A stretch of 64,000 nt of DNA from Burkholderia sp. NRF60-BP8. Its GTDB lineage: Bacteria > Pseudomonadota > Gammaproteobacteria > Burkholderiales > Burkholderiaceae. The notes beneath the pieces are model-generated. The model worked only from the letters and a program-made list of their open reading frames with translations, was not told the DNA's origin and did not search any database. The translations under genes and the position numbers were made by a program. Of this stretch, positions 51,692 through 62,380 are shown piece after piece; within the stretch, counting starts at the first letter, position 1; each line of letters begins with the position of its first letter. The stretch covers positions 434,001-498,000 of the forward strand of contig NZ_CP013372.1 in NCBI RefSeq assembly GCF_001522585.2. The letters run 5' to 3'.

Positions 51692-52027
51692 TCAACAGCT
51701 CAGCTGAATCGTGGCAACCGTCGGGATGTTGGTATTCCCGTCCGAAATACTCGGCATGACGGAAATATGGCCCGGGTGAAAGTTGGCGACGCACGAGAAG
51801 CTGACGCTCGTGTTGTTGAGAATCGTCATCGAGACATCGGTTGCTTGCCAATGGAGCGGCGTGTTCGTCCACGGTGCACCGACCGACGCCGTGCACGTCC
51901 CGTTACCGGTGGTCGACGTGCATGAAATGCTCAGGGACGTCTGTGCATGCGCTGGCGATGTGGTCAGCAGCAGCGGAATCGACAGAAGCATGGGCAAGTA
52001 AATATTTCGCGAATGTTTGGTCATCAT
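51692..52027 (-). CDS. Small secreted beta-rich protein
   Basis: A 111-residue protein with signal peptide (MMTKHSRNIYLPMLLSIPLLLTTSPAHA) and a Thr/Ser-rich, likely all-beta mature part with four cysteines (ISCTS, GTCTA, FSCVA, LSC at the terminus). Codon use and base composition are AT-richer than neighbours, hinting at foreign origin. No family recognised. No strong ribosome site; the second Met may be the real start. Confidence 0.65.
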   Translation of the reverse strand: MMTKHSRNIYLPMLLSIPLLLTTSPAHAQTSLSISCTSTTGNGTCTASVGAPWTNTPLHWQATDVSMTILNNTSVSFSCVANFHPGHISVMPSISDGNTNIPTVATIQLSC

Positions 52028-52711
52028 TTTTACGAAAATCCTTGTTTGTCCGTCAAATGGAAAGGATCGCGCGATTCGATACGGCGAAAAACGCGATGCG
52101 AACATCGTACCGAAACCGCGCCGGAAGTGGTCGCGTTACGCGTGAATGAATGCAGACGGCTCTCATGCGGTTGAAAACCCGGCAACGGCTTTCATAAGCG
52201 CGGCGAGCCGGCGTGCGTGGCCGACGCGTTTCGTCACGCTAAATCGCATTCGTGAAAGCAAGGTGACAGCCCGATCCGGTGGCGGGCACGGCGCGTGTGT
52301 CGGTGCGGGTGGAGGTTTCCTTGACGCCGTCAGCCCGTGAACGATCGCCTTCTCTATCGAACCCGTCCTCACCCCTGCCACCGCCGCAACTCACGGAGCG
52401 TGAGCTGTCCATTCCATTGCCTCGAACACGAGATGACGGTTTGGTCCATCCGGCCTTTTAAAACGCTTCGATGCACGACATCGAACGGTCATCGCCTTCC
52501 TTCCATTTCCAGCCCGCCAGCGACCGCGCATCGATAGCGCGCGTCCGTCATTGCATTCCCCACAGCGCTGATTTGGAAATGAATTTTTATTGGTTCTGCT
52601 TCCCCAACCGCACTCGCATAGTGGTGCTGACGGCTATAGACAGCACGCAAGCTGCAACAGCCGCTTTCCCGGTGTTTTGTTCATACGAATTTGCGAGAAC
52701 AAGGAAGTGTC
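52028..52711. other. Long AT-richer intergenic region before the sulfur locus
   Basis: About 680 bp with no credible gene. 52560-52640 is the most AT-rich part and likely carries the rhodanese promoter. I see no clear terminator or repeat. Confidence 0.5.
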
Positions 52712-53182
52712 ATGACGGTTGAACTGCAAGAACGAACCGCTGCGCAGCAGGCGCTCGAAGACGCGCGCGCGGCAGCCGTGGCGGCCGGCACGCCCTATGC
52801 GGGCGGCATCGCGCCGGAAGCCGCGTGGGCGCTGTTCTCGGCGGGCGACGCATTGCTGGTGGACGTGCGCACGGCCGAGGAGCGGAAATTCGTCGGCCAC
52901 GTGCCGGAGTCGCTGCACGTGCCGTGGGCGACCGGCACGAGCCTGACGCGCAACCCGCGCTTCGTGCGCGAACTGGAAGCGAAGACCGGCAAGGACGCGG
53001 TCGTGCTGTTGCTGTGCCGCAGCGGCAACCGTTCGGCGCAGGCGGCCGAGGCCGCAACGAAGGGTGGTTTCACGCAGGTTTTCAATGTGCTCGAAGGCTT
53101 CGAGGGCGATCTCGACGAACGGCAGCATCGCGGCGGCCGCAACGGCTGGCGCTTTCGCGGCCTGCCGTGGGCGCAGGATTGA
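52712..53182 (+). CDS. Rhodanese-domain sulfurtransferase
   Basis: A 156-residue single rhodanese domain: DALLVDVRTAEERKFVGHVPESLHVPWA, then the catalytic cysteine in VVLLLCRSGNRSAQAAEAA and GFTQVFNVLEGFEGD. The active loop CRSGNRS is typical of rhodaneses accepting sulfane sulfur. AAGGAAG lies upstream of the ATG. It opens the rightward sulfur locus and may move sulfur to or from the compartment encoded downstream. Confidence 0.88.
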   Translation: MTVELQERTAAQQALEDARAAAVAAGTPYAGGIAPEAAWALFSAGDALLVDVRTAEERKFVGHVPESLHVPWATGTSLTRNPRFVRELEAKTGKDAVVLLLCRSGNRSAQAAEAATKGGFTQVFNVLEGFEGDLDERQHRGGRNGWRFRGLPWAQD

Positions 53183-53210
53183 TTCACGGCCGTGACGGGG
53201 AGAAAGCAGG

Positions 53211-54164
53211 ATGGCCGCATTCGACATCGACGACATCGTTCAATCGCTGCAGACGGTGCGTCGCGCATGGCGCGAAAAGCAGCGGCGCTCGCTCGAACCG
53301 GGCGGGCGCGATTTGCCGGCGCGAGAAGCGCTCGCGCAGATCGTCGGCGCGCTGAAGGGCGTGCTGTTTCCGATGCGGCTCGGGCCGCCCGATCTGCGGC
53401 AGGAAAGCGAGAACTTCCACGTGGCCCATGCGCTCGATTCGGCGCTGAATGCGCTGCTCGCGCAGGTGACGCTCGAATTGCGCTACGCAGCGCGTCAGCG
53501 CAATGCCGACGGGCCACCGCCCGATCGCATCGATGAAGTCGCGTCGACGGCCGTGCAGGCGTTCGCCGCGCGCTTGCCGGAGATTCGCCGGCTGCTCGAC
53601 AGCGACGTGCTGGCGGCCTTCCACGGCGATCCGGCGGCCGGCAGCGTCGACGAGGTGCTGCTGTGCTATCCGGGCATCCTCGCGATGATCCACCACCGGC
53701 TCGCGCACGAACTGTACGGGCTCGGCCTGCCGCTGCTCGCGCGGATCATCGCCGAGCAGGCGCATGCGGAGACGGGCATCGACATTCATCCGGGCGCGCG
53801 CATCGGCGCGGGCTTCTTCATCGACCACGGCACGGGCGTCGTGATCGGCGAGACGGCGATCATCGGCGAGCGCGTGCGCGTGTACCAGGCCGTCACGCTC
53901 GGCGCGAAGCGCTTCCCGCGCGATGCCGCCGGCCATCTGGAGAAAGGGCTCGCGCGCCATCCGATCGTCGAGGACGACGTCGTGATCTATGCGGGCGCAA
54001 CGATCCTCGGCCGCGTGACGATCGGGCGGGGCGCGGTGATCGGCGGCAACGTGTGGCTCACGCAAGACGTGCCGGCCGGCGCAAACGTCACGCAGGCCGT
54101 GCTGCGCAGCGAAGCGAACGCCGCGCCGCGCACGGCGGCGCGCGTCGCCTGGGAGGCGCGATGA
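53211..54164 (+). CDS. cysE: Serine O-acetyltransferase (EpsC/SrpH type)
   Basis: A 317-residue serine acetyltransferase. An N-terminal helical domain is followed by LCYPGILAMIHHRLAHELYGLGLPLLARIIAEQAHAETGIDIHPGARIG and left-handed beta-helix hexapeptides (GAGFFIDHGTGVVIGETAIIGERVRVYQ), with the His-Asp active site region. Reaction: serine + acetyl-CoA to O-acetylserine, the precursor of cysteine. In many family 2A encapsulin loci such an enzyme supplies the cysteine for the desulfurase. Its stop overlaps the next start (ATGA). Confidence 0.9.
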   Translation: MAAFDIDDIVQSLQTVRRAWREKQRRSLEPGGRDLPAREALAQIVGALKGVLFPMRLGPPDLRQESENFHVAHALDSALNALLAQVTLELRYAARQRNADGPPPDRIDEVASTAVQAFAARLPEIRRLLDSDVLAAFHGDPAAGSVDEVLLCYPGILAMIHHRLAHELYGLGLPLLARIIAEQAHAETGIDIHPGARIGAGFFIDHGTGVVIGETAIIGERVRVYQAVTLGAKRFPRDAAGHLEKGLARHPIVEDDVVIYAGATILGRVTIGRGAVIGGNVWLTQDVPAGANVTQAVLRSEANAAPRTAARVAWEAR

Positions 54165-54382
54165 GCGACCTCATCCATCACTTCGGCGCCAACGTGCGCA
54201 AGCTGCGCGAAGCGCGCACGTGGTCGCAGGAACAACTGGCCGAGCATGCGGGGCTGAACCGCTCGTACGTCGGCGAGATCGAGCGCGGCGAGGCGATCGC
54301 GTCGATCGTCACGGCCGACAAGATCGCCCGCGCGTTCGACGTATCGATCTCGACGCTGCTGCCGGCCGCATACGTCACCTGA
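54161..54382 (+). CDS. XRE-family helix-turn-helix regulator
   Basis: A 73-residue protein comprising little more than a lambda-repressor-type domain: GANVRKLREARTWSQEQLAEHAGLNRSYVGEIERGEAIASIVTADKIARAF. It overlaps the acetyltransferase gene by 4 bp, which implies translational coupling and a role in regulating the sulfur locus. No effector domain is attached. Similar XRE genes are common in encapsulin/cysteine loci. Confidence 0.9.
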   Translation: MSDLIHHFGANVRKLREARTWSQEQLAEHAGLNRSYVGEIERGEAIASIVTADKIARAFDVSISTLLPAAYVT

Positions 54383-54436
54383 GGTTGCCCCGCATCGTTT
54401 CCCCCTTCGGTTGCACGACCTGACGGCTATAGCATG

Positions 54437-54466
54437 TTGAGCCGGCAGGGGCGGGTTTCCGATAAT
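54437..54466 (+). promoter_or_regulatory. Possible sigma-70 promoter of the encapsulin gene
   Basis: TTGAGC and GATAAT with an 18-bp spacer, 54 bp before the encapsulin start. If real, the shell and desulfurase can be made independently of the upstream genes. Confidence 0.45.
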
Positions 54467-54519
54467 CACCGAGCGTCATAAGCAATCCTGTTTTTCATCT
54501 TAAGAACCCGGAGCCACAC

Positions 54520-55452
54520 ATGTCGACCGTTGCAAGCGGCACGGCCGCGCTGAGCGATCACGCCGCCCGCCAACTAGCGAACGCTACCAAGACCGTCCCC
54601 CAGCTTTCCACGATCACGCCGCGCTGGCTGACCCATCTGCTGCAATGGGTGCCGGTCGAGGCCGGCATTTACCGCCTGAACCAGGTGAAGAACCCGGAAG
54701 CCGTGCGCGCCGCGTGCACGCAGCTCGAGGACGAAAGCGTGTTGCCGCAGACCTTCGTGCCGTACGAGGAGCAGCCGCGCGAATACTTCCTGAACGCGGT
54801 GAGCACGGTGCTCGACGTGCATACGCGGATTTCCGATCTTTACAGTAGTCCTCACGACCAGATCAAGGAGCAGCTGCGCCTGACGATCGAGACGATCAAG
54901 GAGCTGCAGGAAAGCCAGCTGATCAACAATCCCGACTACGGGCTGCTCGCGAACGTGACCGACGAACAGCGGATCTTCCCGCTGACGGGCGCGCCGACGC
55001 CGGACGATCTCGACGAGCTGCTGACGAAGGTGTGGAAGGAGCCGGCCTTCTTCCTCACGCACCCGCTCGCGATCGCCGCGTTCGGCCGCGAATGCACGCG
55101 GCGCGGCGTGCCGCCGCCGACGGTCAGCCTGTTCGGCTCGCAGTTCCTCACGTGGCGCGGCATTCCGCTGATTCCGTCGGACAAGGTGCCGGTCGCGGAC
55201 GGCAAGACCAAGATCCTGCTGTTGCGCGTCGGCGACAAGCGCCAGGGCGTCGTCGGCCTGTATCAGCCGGGCGTCGCGGGCGAGCAGGGGCCGGGCCTGT
55301 CGGTGCGCTTCATGGGGATCAACAATCAGGCGATCGCGTCGTACCTGATCTCGCTGTATTGCTCGCTCGCGGTCCATTCGCCGGATGCGCTGGCTGTCCT
55401 CGATGACGTCGAAATCGCCAAGTACCATGACTATCCCGACACCTACCGTTAA
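54520..55452 (+). CDS. Family 2A encapsulin shell protein (SrpI-like)
   Basis: A 310-residue protein matching the HK97-fold shell of family 2A encapsulins: TPRWLTHLLQWVPVEAGIYRLNQV, DVHTRISDLYSSPHDQIKEQLRLTIETIKELQE, FLTHPLAIAAFGRECTRRGVPPPTVSLFGSQFLTWRGIPLIPSDKVPV and the closing GLSVRFMGINNQAIASYLISLYCSLAVHSPDALAVLDDVE. The length is typical. Family knowledge: such shells enclose a cysteine desulfurase and store sulfur. The desulfurase gene overlaps its 3' end by 26 bp, so the two are made together. Confidence 0.93.
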   Translation: MSTVASGTAALSDHAARQLANATKTVPQLSTITPRWLTHLLQWVPVEAGIYRLNQVKNPEAVRAACTQLEDESVLPQTFVPYEEQPREYFLNAVSTVLDVHTRISDLYSSPHDQIKEQLRLTIETIKELQESQLINNPDYGLLANVTDEQRIFPLTGAPTPDDLDELLTKVWKEPAFFLTHPLAIAAFGRECTRRGVPPPTVSLFGSQFLTWRGIPLIPSDKVPVADGKTKILLLRVGDKRQGVVGLYQPGVAGEQGPGLSVRFMGINNQAIASYLISLYCSLAVHSPDALAVLDDVEIAKYHDYPDTYR

Positions 55453-57427
55453 TCCCGGCCTGGCCGGCGGGGACGCGCACGGGTTGCCGCATGCGTCGCT
55501 GCCGGCCGGGCTGCCCGACCCGGCGACGCTCGCGCGGCTCGCGTCCGAGTTCTTCGCGACGCCGCCCGGGCAGGCTACCGCGCCCGGGCTGTCGGCGGGC
55601 AGCGGCGCGGTCGGCGGCGTGCCGTCGGCATTGCCGGCGGCGGCGCCGATTCTCGCGTCCGTCAGCAACCCGGTGCCGGGCGGCTCGCCGCTCGCAGGCC
55701 CGGGCGGGGCGGGCACCGGTGTGCCGGGGCTCGCGCTGCCGCAGGGCAAGGCGCCCGGCACGAATCTCGCGCCATCTGCGCCGACGCACATGTTGTCGCT
55801 CGGCAACCGCGCACCGGCGCTCGCGCCGCATGCGGCCGCGCAGAACGGGTTGCCCGACAACGTCGTGTCGATCGCGCCCGCGCTCGAACCGCGGGTCGGC
55901 GGGGCGGCGCTCGGCGTACCGCAAGTGAGCGCCGCCGCACCGGAAGGCGCGGCGAAGGTGTCGCCGTACTACTTCACCGACGGTTCGCTGCAGGGCTGGC
56001 AGGCGACGCTGCGGGACATCGTCGTGCCGTCGAACGGGCTCGCGTCGCCGGAAGCATTCGGGTTGCCGGGCGACGACGCGCTGCGCGCGCTGCTCGCCGT
56101 GCAGCGCGACGTGCCGGTGTCGCATGCATCGGGCACCGACGTGCCGCGCTACTTCATCGACGATGCGCAGGCAGCCGCGCCGCAAGGTCAGCTGCATCGC
56201 GGTGCCCATCCGCCGTTCGACGTGAACGCGATCCGCCGCGATTTCCCGATCCTGCAGGAGCGCGTGAACGGCAAGCAACTCGTCTGGTTCGACAACGCTG
56301 CGACGACGCACAAGCCGCAGGCCGTGATCGACCGCCTCGCGTACTTCTATGCACACGAGAACTCGAACATTCATCGCGCGGCGCATGCACTGGCCGGCCG
56401 CGCGACGGATGCGTACGAGCATGCACGCGAAACGGTGCAGCGCTTCATCGGCGCATCGTCGCCCGACGAGATCGTGTTCGTGCGGGGCACGACCGAGGCG
56501 ATCAATCTGATCGCGAAGACGTGGGGCGTGCAGAACGTCGGCGAAGGCGACGAGATCGTCGTGTCGCATCTCGAGCATCACGCGAACATCGTGCCGTGGC
56601 AGCAGCTTGCCGCGCAGAAGGGCGCGACGCTGCGCGTGATTCCGGTCGACGATTCGGGGCAGGTATTGCTCGACGAATATCGGAAGCTGCTCAACGATCG
56701 CACGAAGATCGTGTCCGTTACGCAGGTGTCGAACGCGCTCGGCACGGTCGTGCCGGTGAAGGAGATCGTCGAGCTCGCGCATCGCGCCGGTGCGAAGGCG
56801 CTGGTCGACGGCGCGCAGTCGATCTCGCACATGCGTGTGGACGTGCAGGCGATCGACGCGGATTTCTTCGTGTTCTCCGGGCACAAGATCTACGGGCCGA
56901 CCGGGATCGGCGTCGTGTACGGCAAGCGTGCGATCCTCGACGACATGCCGCCGTGGCAGGGAGGCGGCAACATGATCGCGGACGTGACGTTCGAGCGCAC
57001 GGTGTTCCAGCCGCCGCCGAACCGCTTCGAAGCCGGCACCGGCAACATCGCGGACGCGGTGGGGCTCGGCGCGGCGCTCGACTACGTGAGCCGCGTCGGC
57101 ATCGAGAACATCGCGCGCTACGAGCACGATTTGCTTGCGTACGCAACGAGCGTGCTGGCGCCGGTGCCGGGCGTGCGGCTCGTCGGCACCGCGCGCGACA
57201 AGGCGAGCGTGCTGTCGTTCGTGCTGAAGGGCTACGAAACCGAGGAAGTCGGGCAGGCGCTGAACGAGGAGGGAATCGCCGTGCGCTCGGGGCATCATTG
57301 CGCGCAACCGATTCTGCGGCGCTTCGGGCTCGAGGCCACGGTACGGCCGTCGCTCGCGTTCTACAACACGTGCGATGAAGTCGATGCGCTGGTGAGCGTC
57401 GTCAGGAGACTGGCGGCGCGACGCTGA
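55427..57427 (+). CDS. Encapsulated cysteine desulfurase with long disordered N-terminal cargo-loading extension
   Basis: A 666-residue SufS-type desulfurase. About 225 N-terminal residues are Pro/Ala/Gly-rich with short conserved-looking islands (L35-F43 LARLASEFF; YYFTDGSLQGWQATLRDIV; GLASPEAFGLPGDD) that fit cargo-loading motifs. The catalytic domain has FDNAATTHKPQAVIDRL, the PLP lysine K487 in SGHKIYGPTGIG and the persulfide cysteine C625 in SGHHCAQP. Reaction: cysteine to alanine plus sulfane sulfur, delivered inside the encapsulin shell. It starts inside the shell gene; a strong terminator follows. Confidence 0.92.
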   Translation: MTIPTPTVNPGLAGGDAHGLPHASLPAGLPDPATLARLASEFFATPPGQATAPGLSAGSGAVGGVPSALPAAAPILASVSNPVPGGSPLAGPGGAGTGVPGLALPQGKAPGTNLAPSAPTHMLSLGNRAPALAPHAAAQNGLPDNVVSIAPALEPRVGGAALGVPQVSAAAPEGAAKVSPYYFTDGSLQGWQATLRDIVVPSNGLASPEAFGLPGDDALRALLAVQRDVPVSHASGTDVPRYFIDDAQAAAPQGQLHRGAHPPFDVNAIRRDFPILQERVNGKQLVWFDNAATTHKPQAVIDRLAYFYAHENSNIHRAAHALAGRATDAYEHARETVQRFIGASSPDEIVFVRGTTEAINLIAKTWGVQNVGEGDEIVVSHLEHHANIVPWQQLAAQKGATLRVIPVDDSGQVLLDEYRKLLNDRTKIVSVTQVSNALGTVVPVKEIVELAHRAGAKALVDGAQSISHMRVDVQAIDADFFVFSGHKIYGPTGIGVVYGKRAILDDMPPWQGGGNMIADVTFERTVFQPPPNRFEAGTGNIADAVGLGAALDYVSRVGIENIARYEHDLLAYATSVLAPVPGVRLVGTARDKASVLSFVLKGYETEEVGQALNEEGIAVRSGHHCAQPILRRFGLEATVRPSLAFYNTCDEVDALVSVVRRLAARR

Positions 57428-57453
57428 CGTTGGTGTCGATGTCGATGTTGACC

Positions 57454-57491
57454 CGCTTGCGGCGGCCTTCGCGGGCCGCCGCAAGCGTTTT
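57454..57491 (+). terminator. Strong Rho-independent terminator of the encapsulin locus
   Basis: CGCTTGCGGCGGCC and GGCCGCCGCAAGCG form a perfect 14-bp stem with loop TTCGCG, followed by TTTT. Confidence 0.88.
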
Positions 57492-57887
57492 CATGCCAAC
57501 CGGTCGGAAACGTGGCGACGGATTTCGGACGGCATCGCCTGCGTGACGGTGCCCGTGCGTTGCACGAAGAGGCCGTGGCGGCGTGCACGACGTGGAAAGA
57601 TTGTGTGGCGGACGCGGTCGGAATGTTTCGGATAACGACAGGATGAATGCCGGTGCGCCCGAGCAGCGCGACCTCCTGCGCGAAGGCGCGGCGCGCACGG
57701 GCGTCGCTTGCGGCACATCCGTCGACGGTGGCGACGGTCTGCCCGTGCAGCACCTGCATGAAAGGCAGCGAGCCGGTCGGGCCGGCCACGCGTCAGCGAA
57801 CAACGCGCAACGACCTCTGTCGCCACGCGTCGCAGGATCCAGCCAGGACGCGCACGCCGGCGAACCGGCGCGCACGCTGCCGCGTCG
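57492..57887. other. Intergenic region without a gene
   Basis: About 400 bp between the encapsulin-locus terminator and the 3' end of groEL. Only overlapping GC-rich reading frames are present; no convincing gene, repeat or terminator was found. Confidence 0.5.
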
Positions 57888-59540
<1,653 letters not shown>

Positions 59541-59831
59541 TTATTGATTGACGACCGCGACGATGTCTTCCTCGCGCAGCACGAGAAACTCGTTGCCGTC
59601 CACCTTGACGGCTTGCCCCGCGTACTTGCCGAACAGCACGCGCTCGCCGACCTGCAGGTCGGGCACGATGCGCTGGCCGTCCGCGTCCTTGCGGCCGGGG
59701 CCGACGGCGATCACTTCGCCCTGGTCTGGCTTTTCGGCCGCGCTATCGGGAATCACGATGCCCGATGCGGTGGTGGTTTCCTGATCGAGTCGCTTCACGA
59801 TCACGCGATCGTGCAAGGGGCGTAGGCTCAT
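59541..59831 (-). CDS. groS: Co-chaperonin GroES (secondary copy)
   Basis: A 96-residue Gro[51 protein letters not shown] with the mobile loop and the closing [16 protein letters not shown]. It caps the GroEL cavity. groEL follows by 12 bp on the same strand. The ATG fits the invariant family start; a CIRCE operator is 33 bp upstream. Confidence 0.97.
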   Translation of the reverse strand: MSLRPLHDRVIVKRLDQETTTASGIVIPDSAAEKPDQGEVIAVGPGRKDADGQRIVPDLQVGERVLFGKYAGQAVKVDGNEFLVLREEDIVAVVNQ

Positions 59832-59863
59832 ATTTTCGTCCTGTGCTGTTCTGTCGAAATGGG

Positions 59864-59890
59864 CTGGCACTCTTTAACAGAGAGTGCTGA
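59864..59890. promoter_or_regulatory. CIRCE element (HrcA operator)
   Basis: CTGGCACTC-N9-GAGTGCTGA matches the CIRCE consensus TTAGCACTC-N9-GAGTGCTAA with symmetric changes, directly upstream of groES. HrcA heat-shock repression of this copy is implied. Confidence 0.9.
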
Positions 59891-60029
59891 CGAGTATAGA
59901 AATGCGCGCCGGCGCGATCCAATAACGGATTCGGAAAAGCATTTGCGCGAATGCGCTTTGGGAACGGGTCCGGCTCTGCGGCATGGAGACCGTCGCCGGA
60001 CGCAACGCGCAACGCGCGACGCGGGCGCG

Positions 60030-60980
60030 TCAGATCAGCAGCGACACGGTCTTGAACAGCGCGAGATCGTCCTTGCGCGCGGAGCGCGCGTGCCGCCGGA
60101 CGACCTGCAGCAGGCAGTCGATGAAGCAGCGCGCGGCCTCGCTCAGCGTGCTGCTGCGGCGCGTGACGATGCCGAGCTCGCGCGGCTCGAAGGTCTCCTT
60201 CAGCGACAGCGCGCGCATCCGCTCGCCGAACGGCGGCACGGCGGCGAGAATCGTCGGGCACCACGTGCACATGTCGGCCTGCTCGAGCATCGTCTGCAGC
60301 ATCGCGACCGATTGCGCGCGCACGATGCGCCGCTCGTCGATCTGCGCGCCGTGGCGCGTGAACAGGTAGTCGACGAGCGCCGCCTGGCCGTCCGCCGCGA
60401 AATTCAGCACCCAATCGTTGTCGAGCAGATCGTGGATCGATCGCGCGCGTTCGCGCGGGTGGCCGGCGCGCACCATCACCGAGGTCTCGTAACGCAGCAT
60501 CGGCTCGAACGCGAATTCCTGCGCGCTGCCCGGCTGCACGTGCCCGAGCGCGAAATCCATGGTGCCGTCGCGCAGCAGCGGCTGCGCGACGGCGATCAAC
60601 GCTTCGTAGAGTTCGAGACGCACGTCGGGCATCCGTTCTCGAAAACGCAGCACCGTTTCCGCGAGGAACGTCATGGTGAGCCATGGCGTGACGCCGACGC
60701 TCAGCCGCCCCTCGACGCGCCCGCGCAGCCGTTCGAGATCGCTCTGCGCGTGCTCCAGTTGTTTCAGCACGAGCTTCGCATGGGTGAGCAAGGTTTTCCC
60801 GTATTCGGTAAAGCCGATGCCCTCCGGCGCGCGCACGAGCAGCGGCAGGCGCTCGCTTGCCTCCAGCTCGCGCAACGCGCGCGTGACGGCCGCCTGCGAC
60901 AGCCCGAGCATGCGCGCCGCGCCCCGGATGCTGCCGGCCTCTGCGCTCGCGACGAGCGCCTGCAACTGATGCAGTTTCAT
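60030..60980 (-). CDS. LysR-family transcriptional regulator
   Basis: A 316-residue LysR protein: MKLHQLQALVASAEAGSIRGAARMLGLSQAAVTRALRELEASERLPLLVRAPEGIGFTEYG then the effector domain RLSVGVTPWLTMTFLAETVLRFRERMPDVRLELYEALIAVAQPLLRDGTMDFALG. It resembles the AbgR/TsaR branch. It is divergent from an M20 amidohydrolase gene (136 bp) and probably controls it and the transport gene that follows. Confidence 0.88.
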   Translation of the reverse strand: MKLHQLQALVASAEAGSIRGAARMLGLSQAAVTRALRELEASERLPLLVRAPEGIGFTEYGKTLLTHAKLVLKQLEHAQSDLERLRGRVEGRLSVGVTPWLTMTFLAETVLRFRERMPDVRLELYEALIAVAQPLLRDGTMDFALGHVQPGSAQEFAFEPMLRYETSVMVRAGHPRERARSIHDLLDNDWVLNFAADGQAALVDYLFTRHGAQIDERRIVRAQSVAMLQTMLEQADMCTWCPTILAAVPPFGERMRALSLKETFEPRELGIVTRRSSTLSEAARCFIDCLLQVVRRHARSARKDDLALFKTVSLLI

Positions 60981-61116
60981 GGTGCGATACCCGACAACGA
61001 AAGGTTGTCATCATAACGAAACCGCGGCTGGTCGGCCGGATTTTCGCTGCATACGATCCCGTCACGATCCGCCCTCCGGCGGTCGACAACCGGAACGTAG
61101 CGAAGGAGTATCGGGG

Positions 61117-62298
61117 TTGGGCCAAACACGAATTTTTCCCGAAATGGCAGCGATCGAAGCCGAGATGATCGCGCTGCGCCGCCGGCTGCACGCGCATCCC
61201 GAGCTCGGCTTCGAGGAGCGCGCGACCGGCGATCTCGTCGCCGAGCACCTGACAACATGGGGTTATCGGGTGGAGCGCGGCCTCGGCGGCACCGGCGTGG
61301 TCGGCACGCTGGCGCGCGGCGCCGGCAAGCGGCTCGGGTTGCGCGCGGACATGGACGCGTTGCCGATCCGCGAGACGACCGGGCTGCCGCATGCGAGCCG
61401 GCACGACGGCGTGATGCACGCGTGCGGCCACGACGGCCATACGGCGATGCTGCTCGCCGCCGCGTGCTGCATCGCGGCGCGCGCGCGTTTCACGGGCACG
61501 CTGAACCTGATCTTTCAGCCGGCGGAGGAAGGGCTCGGCGGCGCGAAGCGCATGCTCGACGACGGGCTGTTCACGCGGTTCCCGTGCGACGCGGTGTTCG
61601 CGATGCACAACGTGCCGGGGTTGCCGGCCGGCGTGCTCGGCTTCTGCGACGGCCCGGCGATGGCGTCGGCCGACGAGGTGCGCGTGCGCGTGATGGGCCG
61701 GGGCGGGCACGGCGCCGCGCCGCACACGACGGTCGATCCGGTGGTGGTCTGCGCATCGATCGTGATGGCGCTGCAGACGATCGTGTCGCGCAACGTGAAT
61801 CCGCAGGAGCTGGCGATCGTCACGGCGGGCGCGATCCATGCGGGCGCCGCGTCGAACGTGATTCCGCCGCACGCGGAGCTCGAACTGAGCGTGCGCGCGC
61901 TGTCGCCGGACGTGCGCGCGCTGCTCGAGCGGCGCATCCGCGAGATCGTGCACGGGCAGGCCGCGAGTTATGGCGCGACGGCCGAGATCGACTACCGGCA
62001 CACCTATCCGGTGCTCGTCAATCACGCGGCGGAAACGGCATTCGCTCGCGACGTCGCGCGCGAATGGGGCGGCGACGGCGCGCTGATTCCGCAGTTGCGG
62101 CCGATCGCGGCGAGCGAGGACTTCGCGTTCATGCTGAACGCGTGCCCGGGCAGCTACCTGTCGATCGGCAACGGCGACGGCAACGGCGATGGCGCGACCG
62201 GATGCGGGCTGCACCACCCCGGCTACGACTTCAACGATGCATGTCTCGCGACGGGCGCGAGCTATTGGGTCGCGCTGGCGGAGCGATATCTCGCGTGA
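61117..62298 (+). CDS. M20-family amidohydrolase (hippurate hydrolase/IAA-amino-acid hydrolase type)
   Basis: A 393-residue zinc peptidase-fold hydrolase: RRRLHAHPELGFEERAT, LGLRADMDALPIRETTGLPHAS, HACGHDGHTAMLLAAA, FQPAEEGLGGAKRMLDDG and GRGGHGAAPHTTVDPVVVCASIVMALQTIVSRNVNP. The TTG start is preferred because AAGGAG lies 8 bases before it; an ATG nine codons further is possible. Likely hydrolyses N-acyl amino acids; the next gene encodes an amino-acid binding protein. Confidence 0.88.
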   Translation: MGQTRIFPEMAAIEAEMIALRRRLHAHPELGFEERATGDLVAEHLTTWGYRVERGLGGTGVVGTLARGAGKRLGLRADMDALPIRETTGLPHASRHDGVMHACGHDGHTAMLLAAACCIAARARFTGTLNLIFQPAEEGLGGAKRMLDDGLFTRFPCDAVFAMHNVPGLPAGVLGFCDGPAMASADEVRVRVMGRGGHGAAPHTTVDPVVVCASIVMALQTIVSRNVNPQELAIVTAGAIHAGAASNVIPPHAELELSVRALSPDVRALLERRIREIVHGQAASYGATAEIDYRHTYPVLVNHAAETAFARDVAREWGGDGALIPQLRPIAASEDFAFMLNACPGSYLSIGNGDGNGDGATGCGLHHPGYDFNDACLATGASYWVALAERYLA

Positions 62299-62380
62299 CG
62301 CGGCGCATGCTGCGTACGCGGCGAGCCGGTGCCCGATGCGCCGGACGAATTCGATTCACGATCTACACAAGGAGACGGCA

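Noticed and set aside
57492..57887. Possible small gene between the encapsulin locus and groEL
   Set aside because: Frames on both strands overlap, lack ribosome sites and show no recognisable sequence.
59743..62217. Reading frame of over 800 codons on the minus strand
   Set aside because: Crosses groES, the LysR gene and the M20 gene; no protein family features; antisense shadow.
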